From contig NZ_AP019697.1 in assembly GCF_007164725.1 (NCBI RefSeq), positions 239,501 to 303,500 of the forward strand: a stretch of 64,000 bases of DNA, in the 5' to 3' direction. The position numbers and the translations under genes were made by a program. This DNA is from Dialister hominis (GTDB lineage: Bacteria > Bacillota > Negativicutes > Veillonellales > Dialisteraceae). Each line of letters begins with the position of its first letter. Position 1 is the stretch's first letter. Below, piece after piece: positions 16,201 through 26,119 of the stretch. Below the pieces are notes generated by a model, which ran no database searches, was not told the origin of the DNA, and was given only the letters and a program-made list of their open reading frames with translations.

Positions 16201-16872
16201 TTATTTCTTTACTGCTCTTGGTCTCCTTCCGCTCGACTTGATGAACTTCTGTATATAATAGGAAATCTCCGCATAGAGAATCGCAATCGTCAGATGGGCG
16301 AGAACAAAGGCAGGCACGTTTGGCGCGCGCATCCGTGTCCCCGTGACAGGAAGCAGGAAAATACGATTTCCCATGTGGAACCCAAACGAGAAGTAAATTC
16401 CTGCAGCGGCCAGTGCCACAGCAAGCACCTTAAGGAAAATAGAAATAGTCTTCGTATTTCCCAGGTGCAGAGCCTTCTTGAAACGCGGAAGAAGAGCGCT
16501 CCAGTGGATCCCCAGGTGCAGCCCAATTGCAACGAGCATCACATAACCGCCGATCCGGTGAATCCTGTGAACGATGAGCGGCGCATTGATATCCAGCGAC
16601 AGCTTGTAAGAAATCAGCGGCGCCGTAATCATGACTGCGAGGAACGAACCTATAAGCACGACATCGATCAGAAACGTGAACCGCCTGTCCCAGTTCCACC
16701 GCCCGCGCGGAAGAGACTTATACCACTGCCTGTTCAAATAATTATGGAAAATGATGATGACAAAGAAAATCATCCCGAAGATTTCATGATGCGAACTCCC
16801 GATCTGGCGGTAATCCAGAATCGCGAGGAATAAGACAAGCATCACCGTGTCTACAATCATACGAAGCTTCAT
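16201..16872 (-). CDS. DUF4405 membrane protein (cytochrome b-like)
   Basis: 223-residue membrane protein with four to five hydrophobic helices, of the DUF4405 type. Histidines sit in or next to helices as in di-haem cytochrome b proteins: SSHHEIFGM, IIFHNYLNRQWY, VHRIHRIGG and AIGLHLGIHW. These suggest haem binding and a role in membrane electron transfer, but the family is uncharacterised. GGGAGG precedes the ATG. A paralogue at 17033-17674 lies directly upstream in the same direction, separated by a terminator. The basic C-terminal tail (SSGRRPRAVKK) is probably cytoplasmic. Confidence 0.75.
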   Translation of the reverse strand: MKLRMIVDTVMLVLFLAILDYRQIGSSHHEIFGMIFFVIIIFHNYLNRQWYKSLPRGRWNWDRRFTFLIDVVLIGSFLAVMITAPLISYKLSLDINAPLIVHRIHRIGGYVMLVAIGLHLGIHWSALLPRFKKALHLGNTKTISIFLKVLAVALAAAGIYFSFGFHMGNRIFLLPVTGTRMRAPNVPAFVLAHLTIAILYAEISYYIQKFIKSSGRRPRAVKK

Positions 16873-16982
16873 AATAAACCTCCCAAGAACCTCTTTTCTT
16901 CATTTTAGCATGCGGTAGGATACCATGTGAAATGCGAAATATGACAGAGAAACTATAGAAGAAATGTATGGAAAAGGAAATC

Positions 16983-17030
16983 AAAAAAGCTGCAGCGAAA
17001 CAGGCAATCATTTCGCCACAGCCCTTTTTC
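16983..17030 (-). terminator. Terminator between the two DUF4405 genes
   Basis: Hairpin GGGCTGTGGCGAAATG with an imperfect partner arm and T run on the minus strand; same family as the 7851, 16153 and 35012 terminators. Confidence 0.8.
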
Positions 17031-17032
17031 AA

Positions 17033-17674
17033 TTAACGCACAGGTTTTGCTGGCGCTTTACGTCCCAATTTCCTAAGATGCATCTGAATGAAGTAAGACA
17101 CCGCCGCAATACCGATGACATCCACCAAATGTCCCAGCATACCGATATACACGCCGGAAGGATTCAGATTCGGACGCGTGCCCGTCGGAAGAATAAAGTA
17201 AATCGCGCCGAGAACGATCCCAAGGACCACGAGCCGGACGATTATTCCAGCTGTCGAAACATTAGCAAGATGCAGCCCGTTCACAAAACGAGGTTTCAAA
17301 ATCGCCCAGTGAATCCCAAGATGCAGCCCGATCGCCGCCAGCATAAGAGCGCCGCCCGCTTTATGGATACCCTCAAGAAAATGAATATTGAAACCAAGAG
17401 AGTAGGAGCGGGAAATGAATGGAGCAGTAAGGAGAACAGCCAGGAAAGAAACAATCAAAAGCCCATCGACCGCAGCCGTATACTTCCTCTCCAGTCCCCA
17501 GGACCCTTTACTCAAAGACTTGTACCACTGCCTGTTCCAGTAATTGTGCAAAAAGACCAGAACAAAAAGCACAATGCCCAAAGTCTCATGCCAGTAATTT
17601 CCAAGCGGCTTGTACCCGACCACGATCAGAAATACAAACAGCATTGTCATATCCAAAATAAACTGCTTCTTCAT
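17033..17674 (-). CDS. DUF4405 membrane protein, paralogue
   Basis: 213 residues, similar over the whole length to the 16201-16872 product, with the same histidines in YWHETLGIV, FLHNYWNRQWYKSL, EGIHKAGG and AIGLHLGIHW. It has four to five membrane helices. AAGGAGG precedes the ATG. The pair probably arose by tandem duplication; each copy has its own terminator. No redox partner is encoded beside them. Its promoter must lie in 17675-17800, back to back with the cas promoter region. Confidence 0.75.
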   Translation of the reverse strand: MKKQFILDMTMLFVFLIVVGYKPLGNYWHETLGIVLFVLVFLHNYWNRQWYKSLSKGSWGLERKYTAAVDGLLIVSFLAVLLTAPFISRSYSLGFNIHFLEGIHKAGGALMLAAIGLHLGIHWAILKPRFVNGLHLANVSTAGIIVRLVVLGIVLGAIYFILPTGTRPNLNPSGVYIGMLGHLVDVIGIAAVSYFIQMHLRKLGRKAPAKPVR

Positions 17675-17845
17675 CCCGCTCGCCTCCTTGCAAAATCTGT
17701 ATTGATTCTTTTCTATATTTTAGCATGAACAAACGCTGAATTGTGACAGTTAAACAAAATTTTATCTTTGACATGAGGGAGAGGAAATGCCTGGCATAAA
17801 AGTTTTTTATAGTACATTCCTATGACAAAGCGTGACATGTTTATC

Positions 17846-17854
17846 TGTTATAAT
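17846..17854 (+). promoter_or_regulatory. Probable promoter of the cas operon
   Basis: Extended -10, TGT-TATAAT, about 70 bases before cas1. No clear -35 at 17 bases; two TGACA motifs lie upstream (17823-17827, 17833-17837) and could be part of a regulator site. Confidence 0.5.
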
Positions 17855-17923
17855 AAAAACAACTTATTAAAAATCCGTAAATAAAAAATATAGAGATGAA
17901 TCATTTTTCGAAGAGGAACTGCG

Positions 17924-18889
17924 ATGAAAGAGATTCTGAAGAAATCGAATTACAAAGCGATTCTGCATTCTAAACGTGCCAATATTTATTATCTTGAGAA
18001 ATGCCGAGTCATGCAGAAGGATGGACGTGTCGTCTACTTGACTGAAAGCAGCGATGAAAATTTATTCTGGAATATTCCTGTTGCCAATACGACGGTCATT
18101 CTTTTGGGGAGCGGCACATCCTTGACCCAGGCAGCTGTCCGGGTGCTTGCTTCTGCAGGTGTCATGATCGGATTTTGCGGGGGCGGTGGTACGCCTCTTT
18201 TTGCCGGTACGGATATTGAATGGATGATGCCGCAGAGCGAATATCGTCCGACGGAGTACATGCAGGGGTGGATTTCGTTCTGGATGAATAAAGAAAGACG
18301 CCTCGAAACGGCTAGAGACTTCCAAAGAGCCAGATGTGATTTTCTTGAAAAAACATGGGGGAAAGATAGGGATCTGCATGAGGAAAATTTCAATGCGGAC
18401 GATCCTGAAATCGAAAGAGCATTGGCGGTTTATAGAGGTAAGATAGACAGTGCAAAAGACGTGACGGAATTGTTACTGTCAGAAGCAAAATTCACCAAAT
18501 CCCTCTATAAATATGCAGCTAAGAGAACCAGACTTCCGGATTTTACCAGGAATCATGACGGTGATGATGAAGCGAACATCTTCCTGAATCATGGAAACTA
18601 CCTCGCCTATGGTTTGGCAGCTTGTACTCTCTGGGTATTGGGAATTCCGCATGGGTTTGCGGTCATGCACGGTAAAACAAGGCGCGGCGCGCTTGTCTTT
18701 GATGTGGCGGACCTGATCAAAGACTCAATTATTCTGCCTTGGAGTTTTATTTCAGCAGCCAGAGGCGATGATGACAAGCATTTCCGTATGACGTGTTTGA
18801 ATAAATTGACAGAACATAAAGCACTGGATTACATGTTTGAAATCGTCCAACGCAGTAGTTTGAAATATGGGCCGGGTGATTTCCTATGA
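17924..18889 (+). CDS. cas1: CRISPR-associated endonuclease Cas1, type I-F
   Basis: 321-residue Cas1 of the subtype I-F branch, the integrase that inserts new spacers at the leader end together with the Cas2 part of the Cas2-3 fusion. Putative metal ligands are E187 (LLLSEAKFTKSLY), H249 (AVMHGKTRRGALVFD) and D263 (DVADLIKDS). It is the first gene of the operon, about 70 bases from a TATAAT, and its stop overlaps the cas3 start by four bases. Codon use is AT-richer than in the flanking metabolic genes, which suggests acquisition by transfer. Length and gene order are normal for type I-F. Confidence 0.95.
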   Translation: MKEILKKSNYKAILHSKRANIYYLEKCRVMQKDGRVVYLTESSDENLFWNIPVANTTVILLGSGTSLTQAAVRVLASAGVMIGFCGGGGTPLFAGTDIEWMMPQSEYRPTEYMQGWISFWMNKERRLETARDFQRARCDFLEKTWGKDRDLHEENFNADDPEIERALAVYRGKIDSAKDVTELLLSEAKFTKSLYKYAAKRTRLPDFTRNHDGDDEANIFLNHGNYLAYGLAACTLWVLGIPHGFAVMHGKTRRGALVFDVADLIKDSIILPWSFISAARGDDDKHFRMTCLNKLTEHKALDYMFEIVQRSSLKYGPGDFL

Positions 18890-21800
18890 TGGTATTATTG
18901 ATCAGCCGAAGCACCGGTAAGTCACAGAAAACGGTCCGTACGATCTTGGACAGCTTTGCGGAAAGAATTGGGGATGACGCCTGGCGCACGGTTATAACTT
19001 CGGACGGTCTGGAAGCAGTGCGGACTGCGCTTCGGAGAAATGCTACAAAAAATACGGCGGTTTCTTGTCATTGGATCAGATCGAGGGCAAGAAGCGATCT
19101 GCTCTGGATTGTCGGTGACAGAAGCCAGTTCAATGATGCAGGCGCTGTACCTGTTAATACGACGAAAAAGAAAATCATCCATTCTGAATGGGAAAACGAC
19201 TGGCAGTACCTGCCGATTATTAAAGAGCTGGCCGGTCTGGCGGGACTTTTTCACGATTGGGGCAAAGCATCGGATTTCTTTCAAAAGAAGCTGCGCTCAG
19301 GAACGAAAGAGCGGGATCCGTTCCGTCACGAATGGATGAGCTGCAAGATGATTGAAGCATGCGTAGAAGCATCAGGCGATTTTGAAGATGATACACCTTG
19401 GCTCAAGAAATTCGCTGATGGCACATTTGAAGAAGAAATCGTTTTAAATATCTTGAAAAATGAAGCTAAAGCGGGGAAATCAGATGTAACGAAGTTAAAA
19501 AAGCTTCCGCCTGCCGCGGAATGTCTCACGTGGCTGATTCTTTCACATCATAAACTTCCGGATTTAAATAAGGATGACCGGCGCGCTTATGAAGATGAAA
19601 AACGAGAAACTTTTTATGAAATGATGAAAAGTTTGAAATCATCATGGGGATACGAAAATGATGATCCGGATTTTGTAGAGAAGCGGCAGGAATGTTTCCG
19701 CTTTTCTCATGGGATACTTTGGAACGAAGGAAACATTTGGAAAAAGCATCTGAAGAAATGGACCGGCAGACTTCTTCAGGATTACGATACCTTGAAGCGG
19801 ATCATGAAAGATCCTGACTATGATCCGGCTTTCCGTGAAATACTGCTTAACGCTCGCCTGGCATTAGTTTTGGGAGACCATTATTTTTCCTCTTTGGATG
19901 GCGATGCGAAGCAGGACGACGGGAAGTGGAGCGCGAGAGACCTTTGGGCAAATACCTTTTCTTTCAGGAATAAGAAAAGAAAATCTGAGAAGAACCAGTT
20001 TCTGGAGGAGCATATGACGGGCGTTTCAGATCAAGCACTTCGCGTAGCGCATCAGCTGCCTAGATTTGCGGAAGAGATGGAAAAGACGTATGACGTCAAA
20101 GCTTTGAAGAAGAGAAGCCCTGGAAAGTTTTCCTGGCAGGATAAGGCGGCTGAGACAATACGAAATTTCCGCAAAGATCGTGGAGAAGATCAGGTATCTT
20201 TTGTTGTAAATATTGCAAGTACTGGCTGCGGTAAAACTTTTGCCAATGCAAAAATTATGAGAGCGCTTTCTCCAGGAGGAGATTCCCTGCGTTACATTCT
20301 GGCATTAGGACTCCGTACTCTGACACTGCAGACCGGCGATGAGTACAGAGAAAGAATCAAACTCAGCAAAGATGACCTTGCTGTATTGATCGGGTCAAAA
20401 GCAGTTCTGGAACTTCACGAAGGAGATAAGGAGCTGGAAGAAAAACGATCAGCAATGGAAGATGAAGACGGCGAAGATATATCTCTCGCTGAAGGGCTTG
20501 CTTATGAAGACTCTTTGAACGATGAGCAGCGAGCTTTCATGAATATTTTCTTCAAACCTGCGAGAGGGATCGATGCAGATAAGAACAGTGCTTTCTTGTA
20601 CAAGCCCGTTCTCGTTGCGACAATCGATCATATGATGGGGGCGACAGAAACAATACGGGGCGGACGCTTCATTCTTCCGATGCTCCGGCTGATGTCCTCT
20701 GATTTAGTTATCGATGAAATCGATGATTTTACGCAGAAAGACCTGACTGCCATTTCCCGGCTCGTGCATCTGGCGGGAATGTATGGAAGAAATGTTGTTC
20801 TTTCTTCAGCGACAATTCCTCCCGATTTGGCAGAAGGCATGTATAGAGCCTATATAGCCGGTGTGAAATGCAGGAACAGTTTCTTTATTTCCAAGAAACG
20901 TGTCAGCGTCGTACTCTGTGATGAATTCCGAACTGAGATGAAGTTTATGAATACAGATGATGATTCCGACTATAGCGCATTTCATCAATCATTCATCGAA
21001 AAGCGCGTCGCGAAATTAACACGGCAAATAACAAAGAGGTCAGGATACATAGCAGATTGTGAGGATGAAGACACTGAAGATGCCAAGTCTGATAAGATGC
21101 AGTCGTACTTCGAAAGCATCCGGAAACAGGTTGTCCGTCTTTCCAAAGAAAATTTCGTTGTAGACGAGAAGACAGGCAAAAAAGTATCTATTGGTGTTGT
21201 TCGTATGGCAAATATTGATCCATGTGTAAAAGTCAGCTTGTACCTACTGCAGAATACGGATTGGGATAAAGATGATATAACACCGCGCATTATGACCTAT
21301 CACAGCCGGCAGATTTTGCTGCTTCGTCATGAGCAGGAAAAGTATTTGGATAGTGTATTGAAGAGGAAAACGCTGTATGGAGAGCCTGTTGACATCAAGG
21401 ATCCGGTTCTCCGAAAACATATTGATCAAGCAACAACAGATTATGTCGTTTTCATTATTGTTGCAACGCCTGTAGAAGAAGTAGGACGGGATCACGATCT
21501 CGATTGGTCAGTGATTGAGCCTTCGTCGTATCGCTCGATTATCCAGCTTGCCGGACGAGTCCTTCGTCATAGAATCATGAGCGAAAATATTGAGAAGGAA
21601 AATATAGCCGTCATGCGATGGAATCTAAGAGGATTAAATGGAAAGGCACCTGCCTTTATATATCCAGGCTATGAAAGTGGAAAGAATAAGCTGGAAAGTC
21701 ATGATCTTAAAGGTATTTTGAAAGAGGATGTTTTAAAGAGGATTGATTCCATTCCGCGTATTAGAAAAGAGGACCCGCTAACCTGGAGAACGAATTTAAT

Positions 21801-22263
21801 TGATCTCGAGCAGAAAGCGATGGAAGATTTCAACGATAAAGAAAGCAGCGGAGCCAAAGCGGTCAATGGATGGATCCGGGAATATTGGTGGATGACAGCA
21901 TTGCCGCAGCGTTTGAACCGATTCAGAGAAAAAACGTATCCAGATGTACGCCTGACCGCATTGTTTGAAGATAATAAGATCAAGTTTTCTGAGTATATAG
22001 ATAGGGAATTTGTTTCAGTAGGAAGGAAAAGAAGCATTGAAGCGTTTCCAAAATTTAAGGAGGGGATCGAGAAAAACTTATGGCTGAAGAGGGATTATAA
22101 AGAAGCATTGAAACGTTATGTAAATGATTCAGATTTCAGGCAGGAAGAAGAAATTCTTTTTGAAAAGTCTGAGAAGTATGGAGAAATTATCATACCTGAC
22201 AATTTAGAAAAAGAATGGTTTTATTCTGACCAATTCGGATTATTCTCGAAAACGAGTGTTTAA
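18886..22263 (+). CDS. cas3: Cas2-Cas3 fusion, type I-F helicase-nuclease
   Basis: 1125-residue fusion that is diagnostic of type I-F. Residues 1-95 form the Cas2 domain (MMVLLISRSTGKSQKTVR; SDLLWIVGDRSQF). An HD nuclease domain follows, with LAGLFHDWGKASDFF near residue 121, RHEWMSC and LSHHKLP as further metal-binding histidines. The SF2 helicase has Walker A STGCGKT near 444, DEID near 607, motif III SSATIPP and motif VI QLAGRVLRH. The C-terminal 200 residues are the accessory domain. It unwinds and degrades target DNA after recruitment by the Csy complex, and its Cas2 part works with Cas1 in adaptation. All motifs appear intact, so the system looks functional. Confidence 0.95.
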   Translation: MMVLLISRSTGKSQKTVRTILDSFAERIGDDAWRTVITSDGLEAVRTALRRNATKNTAVSCHWIRSRARSDLLWIVGDRSQFNDAGAVPVNTTKKKIIHSEWENDWQYLPIIKELAGLAGLFHDWGKASDFFQKKLRSGTKERDPFRHEWMSCKMIEACVEASGDFEDDTPWLKKFADGTFEEEIVLNILKNEAKAGKSDVTKLKKLPPAAECLTWLILSHHKLPDLNKDDRRAYEDEKRETFYEMMKSLKSSWGYENDDPDFVEKRQECFRFSHGILWNEGNIWKKHLKKWTGRLLQDYDTLKRIMKDPDYDPAFREILLNARLALVLGDHYFSSLDGDAKQDDGKWSARDLWANTFSFRNKKRKSEKNQFLEEHMTGVSDQALRVAHQLPRFAEEMEKTYDVKALKKRSPGKFSWQDKAAETIRNFRKDRGEDQVSFVVNIASTGCGKTFANAKIMRALSPGGDSLRYILALGLRTLTLQTGDEYRERIKLSKDDLAVLIGSKAVLELHEGDKELEEKRSAMEDEDGEDISLAEGLAYEDSLNDEQRAFMNIFFKPARGIDADKNSAFLYKPVLVATIDHMMGATETIRGGRFILPMLRLMSSDLVIDEIDDFTQKDLTAISRLVHLAGMYGRNVVLSSATIPPDLAEGMYRAYIAGVKCRNSFFISKKRVSVVLCDEFRTEMKFMNTDDDSDYSAFHQSFIEKRVAKLTRQITKRSGYIADCEDEDTEDAKSDKMQSYFESIRKQVVRLSKENFVVDEKTGKKVSIGVVRMANIDPCVKVSLYLLQNTDWDKDDITPRIMTYHSRQILLLRHEQEKYLDSVLKRKTLYGEPVDIKDPVLRKHIDQATTDYVVFIIVATPVEEVGRDHDLDWSVIEPSSYRSIIQLAGRVLRHRIMSENIEKENIAVMRWNLRGLNGKAPAFIYPGYESGKNKLESHDLKGILKEDVLKRIDSIPRIRKEDPLTWRTNLIDLEQKAMEDFNDKESSGAKAVNGWIREYWWMTALPQRLNRFREKTYPDVRLTALFEDNKIKFSEYIDREFVSVGRKRSIEAFPKFKEGIEKNLWLKRDYKEALKRYVNDSDFRQEEEILFEKSEKYGEIIIPDNLEKEWFYSDQFGLFSKTSV

Positions 22264-22284
22264 GAAGGAAGGGAAGGGAGAAAT

Positions 22285-23508
22285 TTGGGAGAAATTGCGG
22301 AATTTCTTGAAAGTAGAGCAGTCGCTAAGAAAATTGTCGAAGACCGCAAGAAACTACCAGACGGTTTTCTAGATGAAGAAGCCAGGCGTGTTAAGATAGG
22401 CGTCTGGGTACGCGATCTCTTAGAGAAGCAAATATCTAAATACACATTAGCAACACATGTGGGAAGATTTGCTAATCCTGACAGTACTGTGCATCTCTAT
22501 GTAGAGAGCAAAGAGAGGCCTGACGGATATTTGACAACGGAAAATACACAATGTGAGACGGATATCGTGTATCCGAATGCCAATATCATGACAGCGGCCA
22601 TGCTTCTCTTGTATAAAATGGAAGACGGACAGTCTATATTGGAACACATTCTGAACCAGGATGGAAAAGCCGATGAACTGAAGCTTTATGGAATTGACTC
22701 GGAGAAATTGTATCAGCAATTTAAGGACCTTAAGACAGGAACCAGGGGATTTACAGATAAGAATTTAAGGCAGGTCTATTTCCCAATAAGTGAAGGAGAA
22801 TATCATCTTTTGACAGTAATGCCAAGCACTAGTGAATTGGGAACATTGTTTGATAAGCTGAACATCATTAGAAGAGAATTCTCTGCTGCAAGGGATCCTA
22901 AAGATCCTAATTATGGGAAGGACTGCAGCAATGTCTGGGATAAGACGGTCATCACCTTCGGCGGGACAAAGCCGCAGAACATTAGTGGGCTTAACATGCT
23001 GCATCATGGGGAAGGATATCTGGTTTCATCACTTCCGCCTGTTTTGAATGAACGGGATTTAATTCTTCCAAAGAGGAATTTCTTTAAAGAATCCGTTCCG
23101 TATTCCGAATACAGATCTTTCGTATCACGTTTGCATGCATTATTTAAAATCAATTGGAATAATGCAGGTATTAGAGAGAAGAGAGATCGGATCCTTGGGG
23201 GAATCATTGATACGGCCATGATGACTGCCGGAAGAATCCGTGAAGAGAATCCTTCTGGCTGGAGTGATGATGAAAAGTACAATGGGCTTCCACGTTTTCA
23301 GAAAATCTGGCTCGACAATGCATACGAAAGTGAAAGAGAAGGAGACGCGTGGGTAGAAGCTGTCAGCAAGGATTTCGCGCGCTGGATTATTCGTACATAT
23401 GAAAAAATTGAACGAGACGAAAAGGTAACTCTCGGAGATGCAGAGACGGATTACTTCAGAAACACCATTTATGATCAGCTGCGTGAGGAGGTGAGACTGG
23501 GATTATGA
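22285..23508 (+). CDS. csy1: Csy1 (Cas8f), large subunit of the type I-F surveillance complex
   Basis: 407-residue Csy1/Cas8f, which binds the crRNA 5' handle with Csy2 and takes part in recognition of the PAM (CC in other I-F systems). The start is a TTG at 22285 with GGGAAGGGAG in front; there is no competing ATG. Recognisable segments are EARRVKIGVWVRDLLEKQ and GGTKPQNISGLN, the latter being conserved in Csy1. The last four bases overlap csy2. The length is close to that of Pseudomonas Csy1 (about 430). Confidence 0.9.
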   Translation: MGEIAEFLESRAVAKKIVEDRKKLPDGFLDEEARRVKIGVWVRDLLEKQISKYTLATHVGRFANPDSTVHLYVESKERPDGYLTTENTQCETDIVYPNANIMTAAMLLLYKMEDGQSILEHILNQDGKADELKLYGIDSEKLYQQFKDLKTGTRGFTDKNLRQVYFPISEGEYHLLTVMPSTSELGTLFDKLNIIRREFSAARDPKDPNYGKDCSNVWDKTVITFGGTKPQNISGLNMLHHGEGYLVSSLPPVLNERDLILPKRNFFKESVPYSEYRSFVSRLHALFKINWNNAGIREKRDRILGGIIDTAMMTAGRIREENPSGWSDDEKYNGLPRFQKIWLDNAYESEREGDAWVEAVSKDFARWIIRTYEKIERDEKVTLGDAETDYFRNTIYDQLREEVRLGL

Positions 23509-24413
23509 GTACATATCTTGTGATTAGGAAAATGCAGATTCATAACGCAAATGCAATGAGCAGTACATATACGATCGGAGTTCCGGCTATGACAGCATGG
23601 CTGGGAGCTGTCCATGCTTTAGAAAGAAAAGTTCGCGGTCTGAATCAGAAAAAGAGAGAAGATACTGATTTTTCAGAGATCCATTTCACAGGTGTCGCAG
23701 TCAGCTTTCATAAAACAAGGCTGCATGTGTTTAAAGGAGCGTATGGGAATGCTGTTGTTAATACGGCGAATCCATTAATTAAAAAGGGAGCTGACTGGGA
23801 AAGGCCACCTACGATTGAGGAACCGCACATTGACCTTTCGGCTTCCATCTTAATCGAGATCGATGGACTGGATCCTGATGATAAAGATGCCATTCTTGAA
23901 AAAGTACAGAGCGAAATCTGGCGGATGAAAATCGCTGGCGGTGATATCAACAGGATACAAAGTATGAGCATACAGTATACCGATGTAGATGATCCAGCAA
24001 CAATCCGCAGAGTAAGAGGTATGCTCATGCCAGGATATGTCATCATTGAAAGACGGGATATCCTTAAGCAGGAAATGGAAAATGGCACTAACGGTCTTGA
24101 TGCGCTTCTTGATTATACGAAAGTCAATATGAGCGCAAGGAAAGATGAAAATGGGAAAATTACGGGATGGAATCTTTCGAGAAAAGGCACAGGCTGGATC
24201 ATCCCGATCTCTGTAGGTTTTAAGGGATTGTCACCACTGGGAATCTGCAGAAATCAGCGTGATAAAGAAACGCAGCATCGGTTTGCTGAAAGTGTCGTAA
24301 CACTCGGTGAATTCCGTATGCCGTATCATTTCGATTCAATTGACGATATGATGTGGCGGTATGCTTATGATGAAAATCAGGAATTATATCTTTGCAGAAA
24401 TCAGAAAATTTAA
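23505..24413 (+). CDS. csy2: Csy2 (Cas5f)
   Basis: 302-residue Csy2/Cas5f, partner of Csy1 in holding the 5' handle of the crRNA. It opens with a RAMP-type strand (YLVIRKMQIHNANAMSS) and contains the conserved TYTIGVPAMTAWLGAVHAL, and near the C-terminus GFKGLSPLG, all typical of the family. It overlaps csy1 by four bases, and csy3 begins 17 bases after its stop, so translation is coupled. Confidence 0.9.
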   Translation: MSTYLVIRKMQIHNANAMSSTYTIGVPAMTAWLGAVHALERKVRGLNQKKREDTDFSEIHFTGVAVSFHKTRLHVFKGAYGNAVVNTANPLIKKGADWERPPTIEEPHIDLSASILIEIDGLDPDDKDAILEKVQSEIWRMKIAGGDINRIQSMSIQYTDVDDPATIRRVRGMLMPGYVIIERRDILKQEMENGTNGLDALLDYTKVNMSARKDENGKITGWNLSRKGTGWIIPISVGFKGLSPLGICRNQRDKETQHRFAESVVTLGEFRMPYHFDSIDDMMWRYAYDENQELYLCRNQKI

Positions 24414-24430
24414 TTAGGGAGGAATGTAAA

Positions 24431-25462
24431 ATGGCAAAAAAAGGTGAAGTACTCGCATTCGAAAAGAAACTGGTTGTATCTGACGGCTATATGTATGGAA
24501 CGACATGGGAAGACAGAAGCGGCAAAGCTGTTCCAGTCAGACTTCAGGAAAAATCAGTTCGCGGCACAATTTCTAATCGTCTGAAAGGTGCTGTAAAAAA
24601 TGATCCGGCTAAACTGAATGAAGAAATTCAGAAAGCAAACCTGCAGACTGTCGACAGCGCTTCTTTGACGATGGATGAAGATACATTGAAACTTGAATTC
24701 ACTGTCAAAGTACTCTCTGGCGTTCAGTATCCTTCGGCGTGCAATGATCCAAAACATTATGAAAGCATCAAAAAAATGGGAGAAGATTTCATTGCAGAAA
24801 ATGGATTCAAAGAACTGTCTCGCCGCTATGCGCTGAACCTTGCAAATGGCCGTTTCCTTTGGAGAAACCGTGTCGGCGCAGAAAAAATTGAAGTCCATGT
24901 TGTCGCGCTGAAAGAAGATGGCGTGGAAAAAGAATGGATCTTTGATGCATACGATTTCTCTCTGAAAGATTTCGGTGACACATCTGACGATGTAGAAGAA
25001 CTTGCAGGTCTCATTGCTGAGGCACTTTGCGGAGAAAGAAACTATCTCCTCTTGAAAGTCACTGCATTTGCCTTCGAAGGACAGGGACAGGAAGTATACC
25101 CCAGCGAAGAAATGATCCTGAACAAAGATAAAGTGGAAGGCAGAGAAAAGAAGAGCAAAATCCTTTATCAGGTAAATGATATCGCAGCTATGCATTCACA
25201 GAAGCTTGGCAACGCTATCCGTGCTATCGATACCTGGTATCCGAGCTTTGATGAAGTAGAAACCGGACCAATTGCTGTTGAACCATACGGCGCCGTAACA
25301 AACATGGGCATGGCTTACAGAACACCGAAAGAAAAGAAAGACTTCTACACACTCTTTGATGATTACTCAAATGGCGTAGATCTTGATTCCGATGATGACA
25401 AAAACTATGTCATGGCAGTCCTGGTACGCGGCGGTGTCTTTGGCAAGAACGATGAAGAGTAA
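24431..25462 (+). CDS. csy3: Csy3 (Cas7f), backbone subunit
   Basis: 343-residue Csy3/Cas7f, present in several copies along the crRNA spacer in the Csy complex. Start chosen at 24431 after GGGAGGAATGTAAA; an in-frame ATG 13 codons earlier lies inside csy2. Typical sequence includes LAFEKKLVVSDGYMYGTTW, SVRGTISNRLK, RRYALNLANGRFLWRNR and IDTWYP. Codon use here is less AT-rich than in cas3 and csy1, as expected of a subunit that must be made in excess. Confidence 0.93.
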   Translation: MAKKGEVLAFEKKLVVSDGYMYGTTWEDRSGKAVPVRLQEKSVRGTISNRLKGAVKNDPAKLNEEIQKANLQTVDSASLTMDEDTLKLEFTVKVLSGVQYPSACNDPKHYESIKKMGEDFIAENGFKELSRRYALNLANGRFLWRNRVGAEKIEVHVVALKEDGVEKEWIFDAYDFSLKDFGDTSDDVEELAGLIAEALCGERNYLLLKVTAFAFEGQGQEVYPSEEMILNKDKVEGREKKSKILYQVNDIAAMHSQKLGNAIRAIDTWYPSFDEVETGPIAVEPYGAVTNMGMAYRTPKEKKDFYTLFDDYSNGVDLDSDDDKNYVMAVLVRGGVFGKNDEE

Positions 25463-25468
25463 TTTATT

Positions 25469-26047
25469 ATGATGAAATACTATCAAGAAATTACATTGAT
25501 TCCGGATGCTGAAATTCCGCCGGATTTCCTCTGGACAAAAGTCTATGCACAGATCCATTTGGCATTCGCCGACCGGGAAAATATAGATCATAAACAAATC
25601 TATGGAGTCTCATTTCCTGAATATGCTGATGAATCTATGGGAGAAAAGGCAAGAGTTTTTGCACCGGAAGAAGCAGATCTGAAAAAACTGGATCTGAAAA
25701 AAGCACTGAGACGATTGAGTGATTACGTTCATATCACAAGCATTCGTGAAGTACCGGAGTCCAAAGTCAAAGGGTATGTAAAATTCGCAAGATACCAGCC
25801 GGACAGCTCCATTGCCAGAAAAGCCCGTAGATATGCAAAAAGGCATCCTGAAGTTACCGAGAAAGCAGCTTTCAAGATGCTGAAACAAAGAGAAGAAAAG
25901 TATGACCTTCCCTTCATTCAGTTAAAGAGCTTATCTACAGGGCAAACCTTCAATCTTTTCGTCAAAAAAGAAGAAAAGAAAGAAGAAGGCCAGGGCGGAT
26001 TTACAACTTACGGGCTGAGCAAGGGTGCAGCAGTACCCGAATTTTGA
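25469..26047 (+). CDS. csy4: Csy4 (Cas6f), crRNA-processing endoribonuclease
   Basis: 192-residue Csy4/Cas6f. It cuts the repeat RNA at the base of its hairpin and stays bound to the 3' stem-loop. The general-base histidine corresponds to H30 (YAQIHLAFADR; H29 in Pseudomonas). The arginine-rich helix that reads the major groove of the hairpin is around RKARRYAKRHPEV, and the signature C-terminus is GFTTYGLSKGAAVPEF. It is the last gene of the operon, ends just before a hairpin, and is 130 bases from the first repeat. The array hairpin (CTGCC-GCATA-GGCAG) is the expected substrate. Confidence 0.95.
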   Translation: MMKYYQEITLIPDAEIPPDFLWTKVYAQIHLAFADRENIDHKQIYGVSFPEYADESMGEKARVFAPEEADLKKLDLKKALRRLSDYVHITSIREVPESKVKGYVKFARYQPDSSIARKARRYAKRHPEVTEKAAFKMLKQREEKYDLPFIQLKSLSTGQTFNLFVKKEEKKEEGQGGFTTYGLSKGAAVPEF

Positions 26048-26058
26048 CCCAAATAAAA

Positions 26059-26117
26059 AAGGCTTCGGAAAAAGAGCGATAAAATCTAACTTTTTTCGAA
26101 GCCCCCTTTTAAAAGGG
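26059..26117 (+). terminator. Terminator between cas6f and the array leader
   Basis: Hairpin with outer arms GGCTTCG/CGAAGCC and an A/T inner stem, followed by CCCTTTT-AAAAGGG (a 14-bp palindrome at 26104-26117) and TTTTG. It should separate cas mRNA from the array transcript. Confidence 0.65.
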
Positions 26118-26119
26118 TT

